Origin: Pomphorhynchus laevis
Lineage: Eukaryota; Acanthocephala; Palaeacanthocephala; Echinorhynchida; Pomphorhynchidae
Assembly (NCBI GenBank): GCA_012934845.2
Contig: WNNJ02001629.1
Location: forward strand, 33,618 to 97,617
Reading direction: 5' to 3'
Length of the DNA stretch: 64,000 nt
Position 1 is the stretch's first letter, and every line of letters starts with the position of its first letter. The notes beneath the pieces are model-generated. The model was not told the DNA's origin, searched no databases, and saw only the letters and a list, made by a program, of their open reading frames with translations. Made by a program: the position numbers and the translations under genes. Of this stretch, positions 21,802-33,129 are shown piece after piece.

Positions 21802-22488
21802 ATGGATAAAATTGAATTAATAGAATCCTTAAATATTTTGATAAATCAAAATTATTTAAAAGTAGGGACATCTATATTTAGACAAGTAAAAGGTGTTCCA
21901 ATGGGTGGTAATAGTAGCCCAATTATAGCTGACTTGTTTTTAAGCTTTATAGAATATGAATTTGTTCATAACTGTGTAAAAACTAAATCTAAACTATATA
22001 AATATATGAAATATATGTTTCGATACATTGATGATATATGTGTATTTAATTCTAATAATTTTTATTCAATTAGTGAACAAATTTATCCAGAAAGCCTTAT
22101 TCTTAACAAAACCAATATTAATGATAAAGAAGGTGTATATCTAGATATGAACATTAAATTAACATTAACTAAAACTACTATTAATTTATATCGTAAAGAT
22201 GACATATTTAAATTTACAAGAAACATATTTTTGCATGAGCATTCATGCATACCATATAATATAAAATATAATACATTAAATAATGAAATTTTAAGAATTG
22301 CAACAATATGTAATGATATTGGCTTTCTTCAAAATCATTTAAATAATTTAATAGATACATATTTTAAACTAGGTTACTATAAAAATAACATCAAGCAGAA
22401 AATAGTAAAATATATAAATCAACACAATAATATAAAGAATAAATTTAAACTCTTAAGTGGCAAATTTTTATGGATGGATAATAAATAA
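21802..22488 (+). CDS. Naiad-like PLE reverse transcriptase, C-terminal 228 codons
   Basis: Copies element RNA into DNA. Visible motifs: GVPMGGNSSPIIADLFLS at about 31-48 (the PLE form of the PQG box), the catalytic RYIDDI at 74-79, then YLDMNIKL and INLYRKDD strands, and a thumb-like tail (HEHSCIPYNIKYN, FLQNHLNNLIDTYFKLGYY) ending FLWMDNK. The true protein starts well upstream, since the fingers region lies at 21536-21800 and at 53539-53880; the given start is only the first Met after a break. The protein stops about 30 residues after the thumb with no GIY-YIG domain, unlike canonical PLEs. Codon use is very AT-rich, like the surroundings. A near-identical protein is encoded at 53539-54450. 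Confidence 0.82.
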   Translation: MDKIELIESLNILINQNYLKVGTSIFRQVKGVPMGGNSSPIIADLFLSFIEYEFVHNCVKTKSKLYKYMKYMFRYIDDICVFNSNNFYSISEQIYPESLILNKTNINDKEGVYLDMNIKLTLTKTTINLYRKDDIFKFTRNIFLHEHSCIPYNIKYNTLNNEILRIATICNDIGFLQNHLNNLIDTYFKLGYYKNNIKQKIVKYINQHNNIKNKFKLLSGKFLWMDNK

Positions 22489-22496
22489 TATACTTT

Positions 22497-22647
22497 GTAT
22501 TAGAATAAGATACTAGATAGTTTTATCAGAGGAAATACATCATTAGCATGTATTTGGCCCCGCTGCTATGTTGGGTAGAGGAGTTAGGGGCCGAAACCTG
22601 ATAGCATAGCAGTTCCTCCTGATGACCTCTAATTCTTATTCTGATAC
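22497..22647 (+). ncRNA. Candidate pseudoknotted RNA in Naiad 3' UTR (reference copy)
   Basis: The region starts 9 bases after the stop codon. Outer helix: 22497-22510 with 22634-22647 (14 pairs, one wobble). Inner closing helix: AGAGGAA (22528-22534) with TTCCTC (22613-22618). Hairpin B: ATACAT (22535-22540) with ATGTAT (22548-22553). Pseudoknot helix C: GGCCCC (22556-22561) with GGGGCC (22587-22592). Pseudoknot helix D: CTGCTATG (22563-22570) with CATAGCAG (22605-22612). C opens, D opens, C closes, D closes, so C and D cross. Function is unknown; a ribozyme or an RT-recognition element is possible. Confidence 0.62.
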
Positions 22648-23656
22648 AACGTCTGTTATTTATTAGTCAATTCATAAAAATGACGTTTATTTAAAATTTC
22701 AATTTTTTATTTTAACTTGATTTAAATTATAGAAAATCTAAAAACAATTATTTATTTTATTATTTAATTATTAAATTTTGATTTAGCATTATTATGTTTT
22801 GTTTATTTTATAATTATATTAAATACGTAGTCTCAGTTAGCTGATTTCATTTTATCTCGAAGGAATCGGTAACTTCTGTAAGGCAATGCTTATACTCACA
22901 TCTGATGGAATTTGCGCCTCTACACCGCTGGTAAGAAATAAGCTAGAGATTCTGCATCCGGTAACAGGTACTATGATTAATAAGATGCCACCAAGGTCCT
23001 TACCAATATCAGTAGATTCTAAAACAGTTATGGCTTCTATATTCTCTTTCTCAAATCTACATTTTCGGGATGTTTGAGTTTGCGCTCTGAACATCTACAG
23101 GACATGATATCGGCTGATCATGGAAACATTCTATAGCGTCTTACGAACCTTGTAAATCAGTTGATAGGTGGACTAGCGCATCGAGATTTATCCGATTTCC
23201 GTGCTGGTGCCGACCTGATCGCGCTAAACAAGCAATGTGGGGGTGAACCGACCAAATGCAGTTGGTGAAACGCTCCGTCGTCTGTGTTCAAAATGTATAT
23301 GTCAGAAGTTGCGAAAAGAATTTTCCACCACTTTTAACCCTCATCAGGTCAAGGTGTCGACTTCGAACGCATGGAACTCATCATTCTATAGGCCAAACTC
23401 AAAAGCCACGAGCAAATTAATAATTCGGATTGGTTGACGTACGCATTTTCGTATTTTAGGTCAGGAATCCTTAAATTCACCATGGGTAGTCAAACAAGGT
23501 GACCCTCTTGTACCCGCCTTGTTCTCGCTTTTAATTAAACGACCATGGATATTATAAATTCAATTGCAGTTATTGAGTTTAATAAATTGTACTTGGACGT
23601 TGGATTAATCGCTGGGTCGGCACGGTCCATTATCAAAGTATTGTCTCACTTATCTA

Positions 23657-24481
23657 GTGCATTTGGTAGTGTTAATTTTTCAACTCAATTATCAGAAAAC
23701 TGAGATAATAGGAGAACGGGAAGCTATTCAATTTGTACAATCGTATTTCTCTGAATCTATGGGCTTGAAAGAAACCATGAATTTTGTTCTATTTGGATCA
23801 CCAATCGGAAGGCCAGAATTCACTGCTTATCATCTTGAATATATGATTCTGTTGGTATTAACGAAGGATATTGACTTGCTTTCAGTAATTCCCAATCAGC
23901 ACATTGTTTACCTACTTTTGTGACACTACGCCGCAGCCCGCCCCCGTATTAACCATTTAATGCGAACAATCGATTCGTATTCTATACATTCTGCTTTAAA
24001 ACAGTTTGATAAAGCCGTAACTAACGTCCTTAACGAAGTGATAGGGATTAGACTAGATTCACGGTCACAAGTTCAAGCAAACCTTCTATTGCGGATGGGC
24101 GAACTTGGAATGCGAAGTTGTCTAGTCCGTTCTGCTGTTGCATATGTAGCCAGCATCGCCAATGTTGCGAGCACCTTGGGTATGGATTCGTCTTCTTTCC
24201 CGGGATATTCACAAACTTTTGAGACGTTAACCCGCCACTATCCGGAAGAACTCGTTATGGATAACAGTGCTCGCTCAGCAATCTTATCTCAATTTGGATT
24301 ATGTACGAAAATTAACCAAGTGTTGCGCTCTCGTATAATTGAAACGTCATTCTCTTTTGACAAATCACGACTCCTAGCTGTAGGTTGTCTTCACGCAAAC
24401 GCATGGTTGAAGGCTACACCCTCAAAAATTAACTCGCTGGACACGCCTCCTGCGGAATTTCGTATCTTGATTAAGATGTGA
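23657..24481 (+). pseudogene. USP-LINE copy 1, RT thumb and C-terminal region
   Basis: Two adjacent open pieces (23657-23923 and 23960-24481) correspond to residues of the 49174-50103 frame in copy 2. Shared features: a GSPIG or LGTPI segment, H.VYLLL..H before the array of Arg and Asn residues, R.QVQANLLLRMGELGMRS against RQQVALPLNLGGLGLRS, and the end LAVGCLHANAWL..TPS against LAIARPHASAWPQVTP. The identity is clearly that of diverged copies of one family, not a recent duplication. Confidence 0.75.
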
Positions 24482-24639
24482 CTGGGAATTCCAATATCAA
24501 AAAAACCATATAAATGCAGACGATGCTTTAAAAATACTGACGGTTACGGATTTCACGGTCTTACTTGTCAATTCGGAGGATACCGAGGGATACGTCATAA
24601 TACGACACAGTATTCCATGCAGCCGAGTCATCAGGTTTA

Positions 24640-25100
24640 CATGTTGAGCGTGAAGTTTTGAATCTTGTCATGGGTTTAGAAGAACGCCCAGCTGATATCC
24701 TCCTACACGGCGATCCACCTTAAGCAATTGACTTCGCTGTTACAAACCCTCAGCAGTCATCCTACTTGAGTAAATTACGCACGGAGGCTACTTACGCCGC
24801 AGAAGAGTACGCAATCCGCGTTAAAGAATGAAAATACCGACATACCATGGAGGAAAATGGTTACATTTTTACCCATGCAGTTGTTAAGACCTATAGGGGA
24901 TGGAACGTTGGCGAACTACGTCTTATCCGTAGAATAACGCGCTACTTTGCAGCTCGTTGAAACATCCATTATTCACGGGTAGCTAAGGAATGATTTCAGC
25001 GAATATCGATGGCGCTAATAAGAGGGAATGCCAATGCTCTCCTGAAGATCCTCCCCGATGACGACAACGGCTGGAATGGAGTGTCTATTAATTGAAGTGA
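24640..25100 (+). pseudogene. USP-LINE copy 1, restriction-like endonuclease domain
   Basis: This domain nicks the target DNA in RLE-type LINEs. Visible: HVEREVLNLVMGLEERPADI, then an in-frame break, IDFAVTNPQQSSYLSKL, TEATYAAEEYA, KYRHTMEENGYIF, HAVVKTYRGWN and RISMALIRGNANALLKIL. The PAD...DFAVTNP spacing fits the PD-(D/E)xK type core, and the closing RGNA segment matches what follows the nuclease in related LINEs as I recall them. It is broken by several in-frame stops. Copy 2 lacks this domain altogether. Confidence 0.62.
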
Positions 25101-25846
25101 GGATCCTTAGTCTCGACTTTTTGCACTGCACCCCTCAACGTTCATTATTGACGGATCCAACCAACAAATATTGCTGCAACAGGGAAATAAACAGAATTGC
25201 ATTAGTGAGGAACTAGAAATTTCAAATCTAGTTGGAATAAAGGTACACGCCGTTACCGATAATTTCGGAAATTTTGAATTCCGTGTGTTGTGCGTGCGAT
25301 TGACAAGCGACTGTCTAGTAAGTACTTGGATAAAACCGAGGAATACTTGTAGTTTGGATCACAAAATCGGGGAACGTTCAACAACGTGACAGCGTACAGA
25401 GACCAAAGCAAATATCAAAAAAAAAGATTTTTTCGCTCAGTACAAAATATCTGTGAAAAATATATGTATACAAACTGAGAAACCAAGTTTCTTTCTTAAC
25501 ACCGTCACGCGGTCACTCTTTTGCCTCGATATGTTTGTGCTTCATGTCCAAAAGCAACATACCTGCAGCGAGAACCGAAGATGTAGTCGACAACAAGCCG
25601 AATCTATCGACAAGCAATTATCTGATATGATGCGGATAAGATTGGTCAAAACAAGAAAAGTTAAGGAAAATTCGATTTTGCCATCATGGCCCGCATGGGA
25701 AACATGTTCTTCTAACTAATTTAACCGGCACTGGAGCCGAATAAAATATCGTTCTTCGTTCTATGAAAAATGCAACTCCGAAGGATTAGCTATAAAGGGC
25801 TCGAAGCTTCCAACTATGGCGTCAATGAACAGCGCAAACCAACTTA

Positions 25847-26239
25847 TTGGACAACGGAGACAATCGAGAAATGCGAAAACGTCGATTAATGCTAGTTACA
25901 GAGGGAGAAAACGAATGGGTCGATGTTACGACCATTAATCAGCCCAACGTATCCTGCACATGGTCGGAGAGCCAATTTTTCGAAGACGGTGCTGAAGATT
26001 CAAACATGGGCTCTTCACACGAGAATCTAAGCAGGGAAGATAATTCCCAATCTGTGGATGGTTGTAGCGTTCATGTAGCTGCCGAGCGTTGTCTACAGCA
26101 AAGATATAACCGCGATAAACAAGATGAGGCGGGCACTTCTCTGAATATGGAGTCACGTGAAGACTCAGAATTTGCAAACAACGAGGGCATCCCTTGCGCT
26201 GCTCGTATAGGCGTCGGAATGCATGAAGATTTACATTGA
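25847..26239 (+). pseudogene. USP-LINE copy 1, acidic C-terminal frame
   Basis: A 130-codon open frame rich in Glu, Asp, Ser and Asn follows the protease remnant. No catalytic motif is visible in it. Its position corresponds to the C-terminal part of the element protein, although copy 2 has a lysine-rich tail instead. The relation to the rest is inferred from position alone. Confidence 0.4.
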
Positions 26240-27600
26240 CATAATGGTTAATTCTATTCCTTCTATAGTAATTTTTGTTTTAAGTTGATGTAAATTATGT
26301 AAATTCTTAACAATTTAAAATAAAATATTATTGTATAAAACTATTATTATTCCTTCGTTACTATAAATTTACAAATAAGCAGTATTTGTTCCTAAAGATT
26401 GCAGGAGCTATCGAAATATTTTGAATTTTTAGAAAAAGCTATTTTCACGTATTCGTTCTTTTAATTTTACCAAACTATAACAAAATAAGTGAAAATAAAG
26501 GTTTGTAAATTTTTATATCAGAAAATATCGAAATTTAATGGTTTGTAAATTTTTGAAATTCACAAAATATTTTGTATTAAAAAATTCACTGAATTCAACG
26601 TATTTGTCTGTCTTACATAACACGAATTATATATTCGTGAAAATAACTGAATTTAACTGTAAAAATGTTAAAGGGAGAGTTTACGATTTGTAAAGAAGTA
26701 AAATTTTCTGAATGAAAATGAATTTCCAAAATGAAATAACGGAATAATTTATTTACTAATATAATAAAAGAATACAATTTTATATATTTTATTTTAGTTG
26801 TGACAGTTGCATCCACTATCTTCAAGGTTACGTAAATATTTAAGAATGTGTTCGTCACTTCAGCATTTCTATTGTTAACTTGAGTTCCATATGTGGAAAT
26901 GCTGAATGACAGATTTAAGTTTGTATGAAAAATTAATATTAACATTTTGTGAATACTTCACTTCTATATAAAAATTCTTAACTTGAAATCATTATGACTT
27001 TAGTGCAAGATATTAAATTGGCATCAAACGCGGAGAATAGAGTAGTTAACAACTTAGTTGTGTTTATAACGAATAAAACAACTGAAGTAATTTGATATCT
27101 AAATTTAAAATATCAATCAATTGAAATTATACAATTTATAATAACTTTTGATTTTGCTCATCTATTATTATGATTCACTAATTCTGAAATTATAATTTTG
27201 CTAATAATCTAAAATCATTTTTAAATAAACAAGAAAATACTGAATTTGTTGAATTTTTAAAAGGTTTCATTATTTATTTAAAAGTATAAAACAGTTTTTA
27301 GGTATTATAATTATTACAAAAATATACATTGTCGCATAAAATATAGGAAAAATGTCAAATCTTTTAAGATTAATGATATTGATTCGATAGGCCTGTTGGA
27401 TATTTTTTATGACCTGATAAATCCCTGTTTATTTCATAATATCAAAATCTGCTTATTTTAATCAGAGAAACTTATTTAATGGTATAAAACATTTTCAATA
27501 CAAATAATTTATTTAAAACTATTTAAAGAATTATAAATTTAAATATAAGTCATCAAAATATTATTCAAATACATTTAAACTCTTAAATGACAAAATAAAA
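26240..27600. other. AT-rich interval, no recognised gene
   Basis: At 26398-26425 there is GGAGCTATCGAAATATT, resembling the 3' half of the hammerhead-type motifs at 20970 and 21300. Otherwise there are only AT-biased chance frames. Confidence 0.5.
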
Positions 27601-28840
27601 TTTTTATCGATAAATTTCGGCAACTTTTGAATAGACACAAAAGCAATAATAGGCGGCGTGTTGGATCGTTTGGGGGCTCAGATCCCACTGGACCTGAGGC
27701 CATGAAAGAGAAAGGGAAGATGAAAAAAACGAAGGAAAATTCTGTCATTTTTTCTGAGTTGGTTATGACCTACCTTTTTTATTCTTGCATGCTATATTTT
27801 GGTGTATTTAATAAAGTCTTTATTTATTTATTTAAAAGCAATAAAAATGATGATTCAAAATAGTTTAGAAACAAAACAAAAATTTAAAATCAATATTTAT
27901 TAATGTTAGGTGTTTGAATAATAAATTGCTCTAAATATTCAAATTATAATAATAAGGAGATACATCATATGCAAATCTTTAGTCCAGCTGTTATGTTGAG
28001 CTATGGAACTGATGCCGAAACTAGATAATATAGCGGTTAATTCTAATTACATTTTAATTTTTTTCTAATACATAAAATAATATTGACGAGTATCTCTGTG
28101 CATTACATCACTGTTTGTATTTCCTTCTATAGACTTAGTTAACTGATCTGAGTTGTATAATTAATGGATAAAAAAATTATTAAAAAATAATAATTAATAA
28201 TTATTAATAAAATGTTTTTAGCTTAAACACACAATAAAGTTTCGATTGTTCAACTGATTACTATAAAATATACAAGAGAGATATCATACAGGATATATCA
28301 TACAATCAGATCAAACGATGGTAATCAAATTTACAAGTAGCTTGGAATGACATATCATACTTTATTAAATATCCGATGTTGTCGTTGTAATGAATCTTAC
28401 GCAGTATGTAAGATGTGTAGTAGATTATCGCCCTTTGGCGCATGGGATACTTTATGAGCAGCTTCAATGGTCATTTAATAACACTTCTGTTGTATCAGAC
28501 GGGTGGATCCCCCAAGGAAATCAGCGTTCGATCGAATACTATAGCTTTAAGACTCGAAACTGGAGTTTTGCAAAAGTGTGCTGTTTATTAATTTTTGTTC
28601 ATTTATTAATTTATTCAAATTAAAAATAAAAATCAACTTTTGTGAATTAACTAATAAATAACAGACGTTGTATCAGAATAAGAATTAGAGGTCATTAGGA
28701 GGAACTGCTATGCTTTCAGGTTTCGGCCCCTATTCCTCGACCCAACATAGCAGCGGGGCCAAATACATGCTAATTATGTATTTCCTCTGAAATAACTATC
28801 TAGTATCTTATTCTAATGCAAAGGATATTATTTATTATTA
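27600..28840 (+). repeat. Segmental duplication block 2, copy A
   Basis: Matches 43720-44945 in the same orientation with few differences. It contains a GC-richer segment (27616-27760, GGGGGCTCAGATCCCACTGG) followed by AATAAAGTC, like the 3' end of a transcribed element, a degenerate Naiad 3' UTR (27952-28150), a 190-base repeat unit and a reverse-strand structured RNA. Confidence 0.85.
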
Positions 28841-29033
28841 GCTTAAACACACAATAAAGTTTCGATTGTTCAACTGATTACTATAAAATATACAAGAGAG
28901 ATATCATGCAGGATATATCATACAATCAGATCAAACGATGGTAATCAAATTTAGAAGTAGCTTTGAATGACATATCATACTTTATCAAATATCGGATGCT
29001 GTCGTTGTAATGAATCTTACGCAGTATGTAAGA
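28219..29033 (+). repeat. Direct repeat of about 195 bp flanking a Naiad tail
   Basis: The unit from GCTTAAACACACAATAAAG to CAGTATGTAAGA occurs at about 28220-28415 and again at 28842-29033, and a third time at 44328-44515. Between the first two lies a Naiad structured RNA in reverse orientation. In one frame each unit ends with CCRCNESYAVCK, a Cys-rich motif; after the second unit the frame continues CACVRSG..., echoing a CxC-rich protein type seen in other invertebrate mobile elements. The element type is not identified. Confidence 0.5.
28670..28819 (-). ncRNA. Candidate pseudoknotted RNA, Naiad 3' UTR
   Basis: Minus-strand copy with the outer helix, hairpin B, GGCCCC/GGGGCC and CTGCTATG/CATAGCAG all retained. 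The coding tail normally upstream of it is missing. Confidence 0.55.
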
Positions 29034-29441
29034 CCTGCGCTTGTGTTCGCAGCGGTCAAAACCGTACCAATTGCATTTTATCAGATATGCTCAAGCAGTG
29101 ATTTGGATACCACTAACTACTCAATAGATATTTCAGTCGACACATCGATGATCAAGTTGCCAACAGTGATGCAGACGGGCAGCTCAATCGATTCTTATAC
29201 GATGCACCTTAGCAGCATTCAGCCGAGCACCAATTTTCATTTGCATCCAACTGATCTTAATACGTTTGTTTCAGGCGAGTTTAATATGGTTGATTTCGTA
29301 ACACTTGATATCAAATGCTCAAGTCCTGTTTGCACTCTGAGAAACTATGTGAAAGCTACTCGTAGCGTCAATAGAGATTTCTTCCATGCTGGAGTTCTAT
29401 TGTTGATATTGTTCAGCAAACGCTTATCATCAATTAAATAA
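29010..29441 (+). other. Unrecognised 143-codon frame after the Cys-rich repeat
   Basis: The frame MNLTQYVRPALVFAAV and its continuation is rich in Ser and Thr and has no motif I recognise. The competing frame gives the Cys-rich CCRC..CKTCACVRSG string, which is the more likely ancestral coding frame over 28985-29105. Confidence 0.3.
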
Positions 29442-29449
29442 GTTGTTGA

Positions 29450-29900
29450 GTGCTCACGAATCGAAATCGCTGAGTTCACGACAGAGCTTGGAAACTTGCA
29501 GAATAATGCCTTAAAAATAACTTCATCTGATGGTGGATAATCCAGTTTCACTAGATCGCGTACTTTTGCAGGTGTGGTTCGACAGAAGGTTGAAATACCT
29601 GTTTTCGCAGCCAATCATTTGAACAAGAATCTGACCTCGCTTAAATTCTTGCAAGTATGATAATCAAGCAATTCGTGTAAAGTAATCATTAGAGGATTAC
29701 CTGTTTTATCGAATGATTAAGTCTTCGTCAAGAACATTTTCTCTGTGATAGGGATAAATCTATCAATATGTCGATATCTTCGACTCTAACTATTTTCAGC
29801 TAAACGAACTGATATCCATGGTTGCTGGTTTCAACTGAATAATCGATATCACGTCAAGCACTTTCCCATTGTAGTAAGCTACAAAATTCATCTAGCTTTT
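29450..29900. other. Interval with no recognised gene
   Basis: Nothing supportable was seen except moderate GC content compared with the flanks. Confidence 0.4.
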
Positions 29901-29904
29901 CTAG

Positions 29905-32900
29905 AGTCTGTATAATTCCTTATCTGTCACCAGTAGAACTTAATGCCCGCAAAGCTCTCAACTTTCATTATAAACACTCAACTTTCATCTTTTTAACTGT
30001 ATATAATTATATATAACTGTATATAATAGCTGTATATAATAACTGTATATAACCGTATAATTCCCGATCTGTCACCAGTAGAGCGTGATGTTTACAAAAC
30101 TCTTCGTGTCGAACTTAATGAGAAACAAAACACTGACCGTTCCTCCACTTTCATTATACGTAATAATAGGGTTATACGATCTCGTAAACTGAAAATAAAC
30201 CTAGACAATAACAACACTGCGAGTTTATACAGCTTCCAATTTGACCATCGAAGCCGTCAAATCCAGTAAACCATCAAGTAATTCTTCAGCAATTCCTTCA
30301 GTAAATCATCCAGTAAATCATCCAGTAAATCACTCTGTAAATCCTTCAGTACATAATCAAGTTTATCCTAAGTAAATTCTTTATCAAATCCTCCAGTAAA
30401 TCTTCCGGTATATACTCCAATTAATCATCAAGTAAATACACCAATAATTCCTCCAGTAAATCCTTCAGTAAATCACTCTGCCTATCATCCAGTACATCAT
30501 CAATTTAACCCCCAGTAAATCCTGCAACAAATCCTTCAGTAAATCACCCAGTAAGTCTTCAGTATATACTCCAATTAATCACTCAGTAAATACATCAATA
30601 AATCCTCCAATAAAAACTCTATTAAGTCATCCAGTAAATCTTCCAGTAAACTCTCCAATAAAGCATTCATTAAATTATCCACAAATCTTTCATTAAATTT
30701 TCCAGCGTATCCTCTAACTGATTTGACTCCGCTGCTTCCTAAATCTTATTGGAAAATGGTTGTCTTAAATATCCGCTCTCTTTGTAACAAGGATGATTTA
30801 GTGTATGATTTTTTTCATAAATCTTCGAATGTATTATGTTTAGACGAATCTTGGCAAGTTGATCTGAATGATTACTCCATAAAACGCCCCTCACCTTAAA
30901 CCTCTATGTGGTTGATAAGTCTTACCAACTACCTATCAGTTCAAATAGATCAATCAACCAAGATTGTCTTATAGCTTTCTCTCACCATCGGTATTTGTTG
31001 CAATCGTTATCGTTGCCGTTTGTTTCTCCTAATTTCTAAATACTTAGTTTCAGAGTAGAAGCCAGCTCATTGTTTCTCAATATCTAGTAATTATTTCGAT
31101 CTGGATCATGTCATCCGTCAGACGCTTTTTCTATGAACTGTCAAACTTACTTTCTTGCATCTTCCTCTCCGGGTTACTTTGCGTTGTACAAGGTGATATA
31201 AATGTTCGCTTAGACCGTCTTTGTGATTCCAAAACTCTAAAAACGATTTCTACATTTAACGATCATGATTTTCAAATCATGTCTCCTCATTATTCTTCTG
31301 CCACCAATATTCTTGGCGGTACCCTCGATATTGTTGGGCTACTTCGCGTTTTGTTTTCTCTTCTTCATTGCGTATATATGATCCTGCTCTATATGATCAC
31401 TTTCTTGTTACATGTCATCTCCCTCTGTTAAAAATCAATGTTCCTGTAAAAATTATCTCGTGTCGTTTTTGGAAATTCCTTGACTTTTCCCTTCTTCGCT
31501 TTCATATTAACCGCTCTCCGTAAATACATCCTTCTTCGATCTACAAATCCCCTAATTACTTATGTACCCTCTTTAACAATGTATTTTGCTCTATCCTCAA
31601 TAAAATTCTTCCCCTTTAAACTTTTGTTCAATCACGTTACTATCGTGCAACATGGCTCGAATCTTAGTGTGTTACTTCGAATATCTTCAGCACTTTACTA
31701 CTCCGTTTATCATAACAATTCGTTGATATTCGTCGTTTGTATTGGTAAATTCTGTGTTCTAAGGCAAAAAGTTTTTGGCGAAACAAACTGGCTTCCGCTA
31801 ATGACTCGAAATAAATGGAAAACTTCCAATTCTCTACTTTTTCGATCCTTTGTCATATCCACTCTTGATCCTTCTCAATTCTCTGATTACCAAATTTAAA
31901 AAACAATTTCTCTTATCGATTCGATCATCGTCCTTCCACAAACTTATTGTGTCCCGTCTATTCGTATCTCTGAGCTCTTTTACCTACTTGCAGTATCTGA
32001 AGATAAGGTATCTTGCCTTCTTATTTCGTCACCATGCAAGTCTTCTCCTTCCAATCCCATATCTAATCGAATTCTCAAATTGTTGTTTACTAACACATCA
32101 CATTTCCTTACAAGACTCTTTAACTCCTCCATTCGGAATGGAGTATTTACTTTTCTTTAAAATAAGACCACTGTCGTCCCTTAATATAAAAGCATCACTT
32201 GACCCCTCTCTTCCTTCATATTATTGCCCAATCATTTCACCGAACTAGCATGTCATAAAGTATTTTCTGGTCTGCTGTCAGCTCGTGACAAAGGACTTTG
32301 TAGTGTGGTAATATCACTCGATCTTTCATCTGCATCCTAAATCACAAAATTTATTTTTCTCGTATTCGATATCATTATGGCTTTTCTTCGTCTACCTTTG
32401 CTTGGTTCTTTTCGTATCTATCCAATCGATCATTTTCCGTCCATTCTAATTGTGTTCTTCTTTATCTTCTCTCTTGTGGTGTACCTCAAGGTTCAGTACT
32501 TGGCCTTATTCTCTTTACGCTTTTTCCTGTAGATTTATCTTTTAACTAATAAATTTTGCTTCAGAGTAATGCAGTACGCTGATGATATACTTCTTTATTC
32601 TTACTCGTATTCTAATTCCCTAGCCCAACTTTTTATATCTTCGTCGAATTGTCTTCATGATCTATCAATACATCTGATTTATTTGCTCATGTATCTCTCA
32701 ATCCTACCAAATCTGATGTGTTATGGGTTTTACCCTTTTCAGTTTCTTATCTCCTCCTTTGTATCTTCAGACCACAATTATTCCTGCTGTAGATAAACAA
32801 GTATCTCTAGGTGTTCACTTCGAGAATAATCTGCATCTCGATCCCTTCATTCGTGATAAAACTAGTTCTTCAAATATTCTTCTCTGTGATATTCGTTTCG

Positions 32901-33120
32901 TTATTAAGTCGCTAGGTTTTAGTTCATGAAAATCTCTTATCTCCTCCTTTTTTTCCTGCATATTGATTACTCTCTTAGCCTTCTAGTCTTCTCTTCAAAG
33001 TCATCCTTCAAACCTCTTCAGTGCATCATAAACACTGTTGTGCGCATCCCCTTTTGTACCTGATTAACTGCGATCTTCATCCTCACCTCCTGTTTTAAAA
33101 AGCAACTGCATTCAATGATT
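29905..33120 (+). mobile_element. CR1/L2-like LINE (LINE-C), decayed
   Basis: Parts in order: ORF1-like remains at about 30060-30235 (IIPDLSPVERDVYKTLRVEL), a degenerate peptide-repeat tract 30280-30710, the start of an APE endonuclease at 30740 (KMVVLNIRSL), more endonuclease at 31180-31345 (QGDINVRLDRL, MSPHYSSATNILGG), and an RT at about 32200-32930 with GVPQGSVLG near 32485 and YADDILLYSY at 32574. Sense-strand composition is pyrimidine-rich. The motifs GVPQGSVLGP and YADD with this spacing are typical of CR1/L2-type RTs. Frames are interrupted many times. Confidence 0.72.
30280..30710 (+). repeat. Degenerate 12-15 bp repeats coding (N-P/H-S/P-V)n
   Basis: Dozens of imperfect units like CCAGTAAAT. 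In one frame they give runs such as VNHPVNHPVNHSVNPSV, later VNLPVYTPINHQVNTP. They lie between the ORF1 remains and the endonuclease of LINE-C, so they may be its low-complexity linker, expanded by slippage. Confidence 0.6.
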
Positions 33121-33129
33121 CTAAACGAA

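Larger units (their letters stand above)
21536..22850 (+). mobile_element. Naiad-like PLE, best 3' half
   Basis: RT sequence from about 21536 (GIKHYFSIN region, broken before 21800), the open RT piece 21802-22488, the structured 3' UTR 22497-22647 and the end motif at about 22826-22848. No nuclease follows the RT. The element begins inside the end of duplication block 1 and is abutted on its 3' side by USP-LINE copy 1. Confidence 0.8.
22853..26240 (+). mobile_element. USP-LINE copy 1, decayed RLE-type LINE
   Basis: A decayed LINE in several frames. From about 23090: LRSEHLQDMISADHG, then LTNLVNQLIGG and the conserved ETLRRLCSKCICQKL, VKQGDPLVPALFSLL near 23490 and a worn catalytic box (LYLDVGLIAGS near 23590). 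Thumb and C-terminal RT region: 23657-24481. A Cys-rich finger (CRRCFKNTDGYGFHGLTC) is near 24520. The restriction-like endonuclease follows at about 24650-25080 (RPADILLHGDPP, then IDFAVTNP, then RISMALIRGNANALL). A ubiquitin-protease Cys-box remnant is at about 25485-25560 (FFLNTVTRSLFCLDMFVLHV). An acidic open frame, 25847-26239, ends the copy. Many stops and at least one internal deletion in the RT. Copy 2 is at 47000-51735 on the other strand. Confidence 0.78.

Noticed and set aside
22497-22647. Standard hammerhead or HDV-like ribozyme in the Naiad 3' UTR
   Set aside because: GAAA and CTGATGA are present in an order opened at stem II, but stem I does not pair well and the core is altered in several copies. 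The crossing helices resemble HDV topology, but no P3, P4 or catalytic C segment can be placed. Kept as an unclassified structured RNA.
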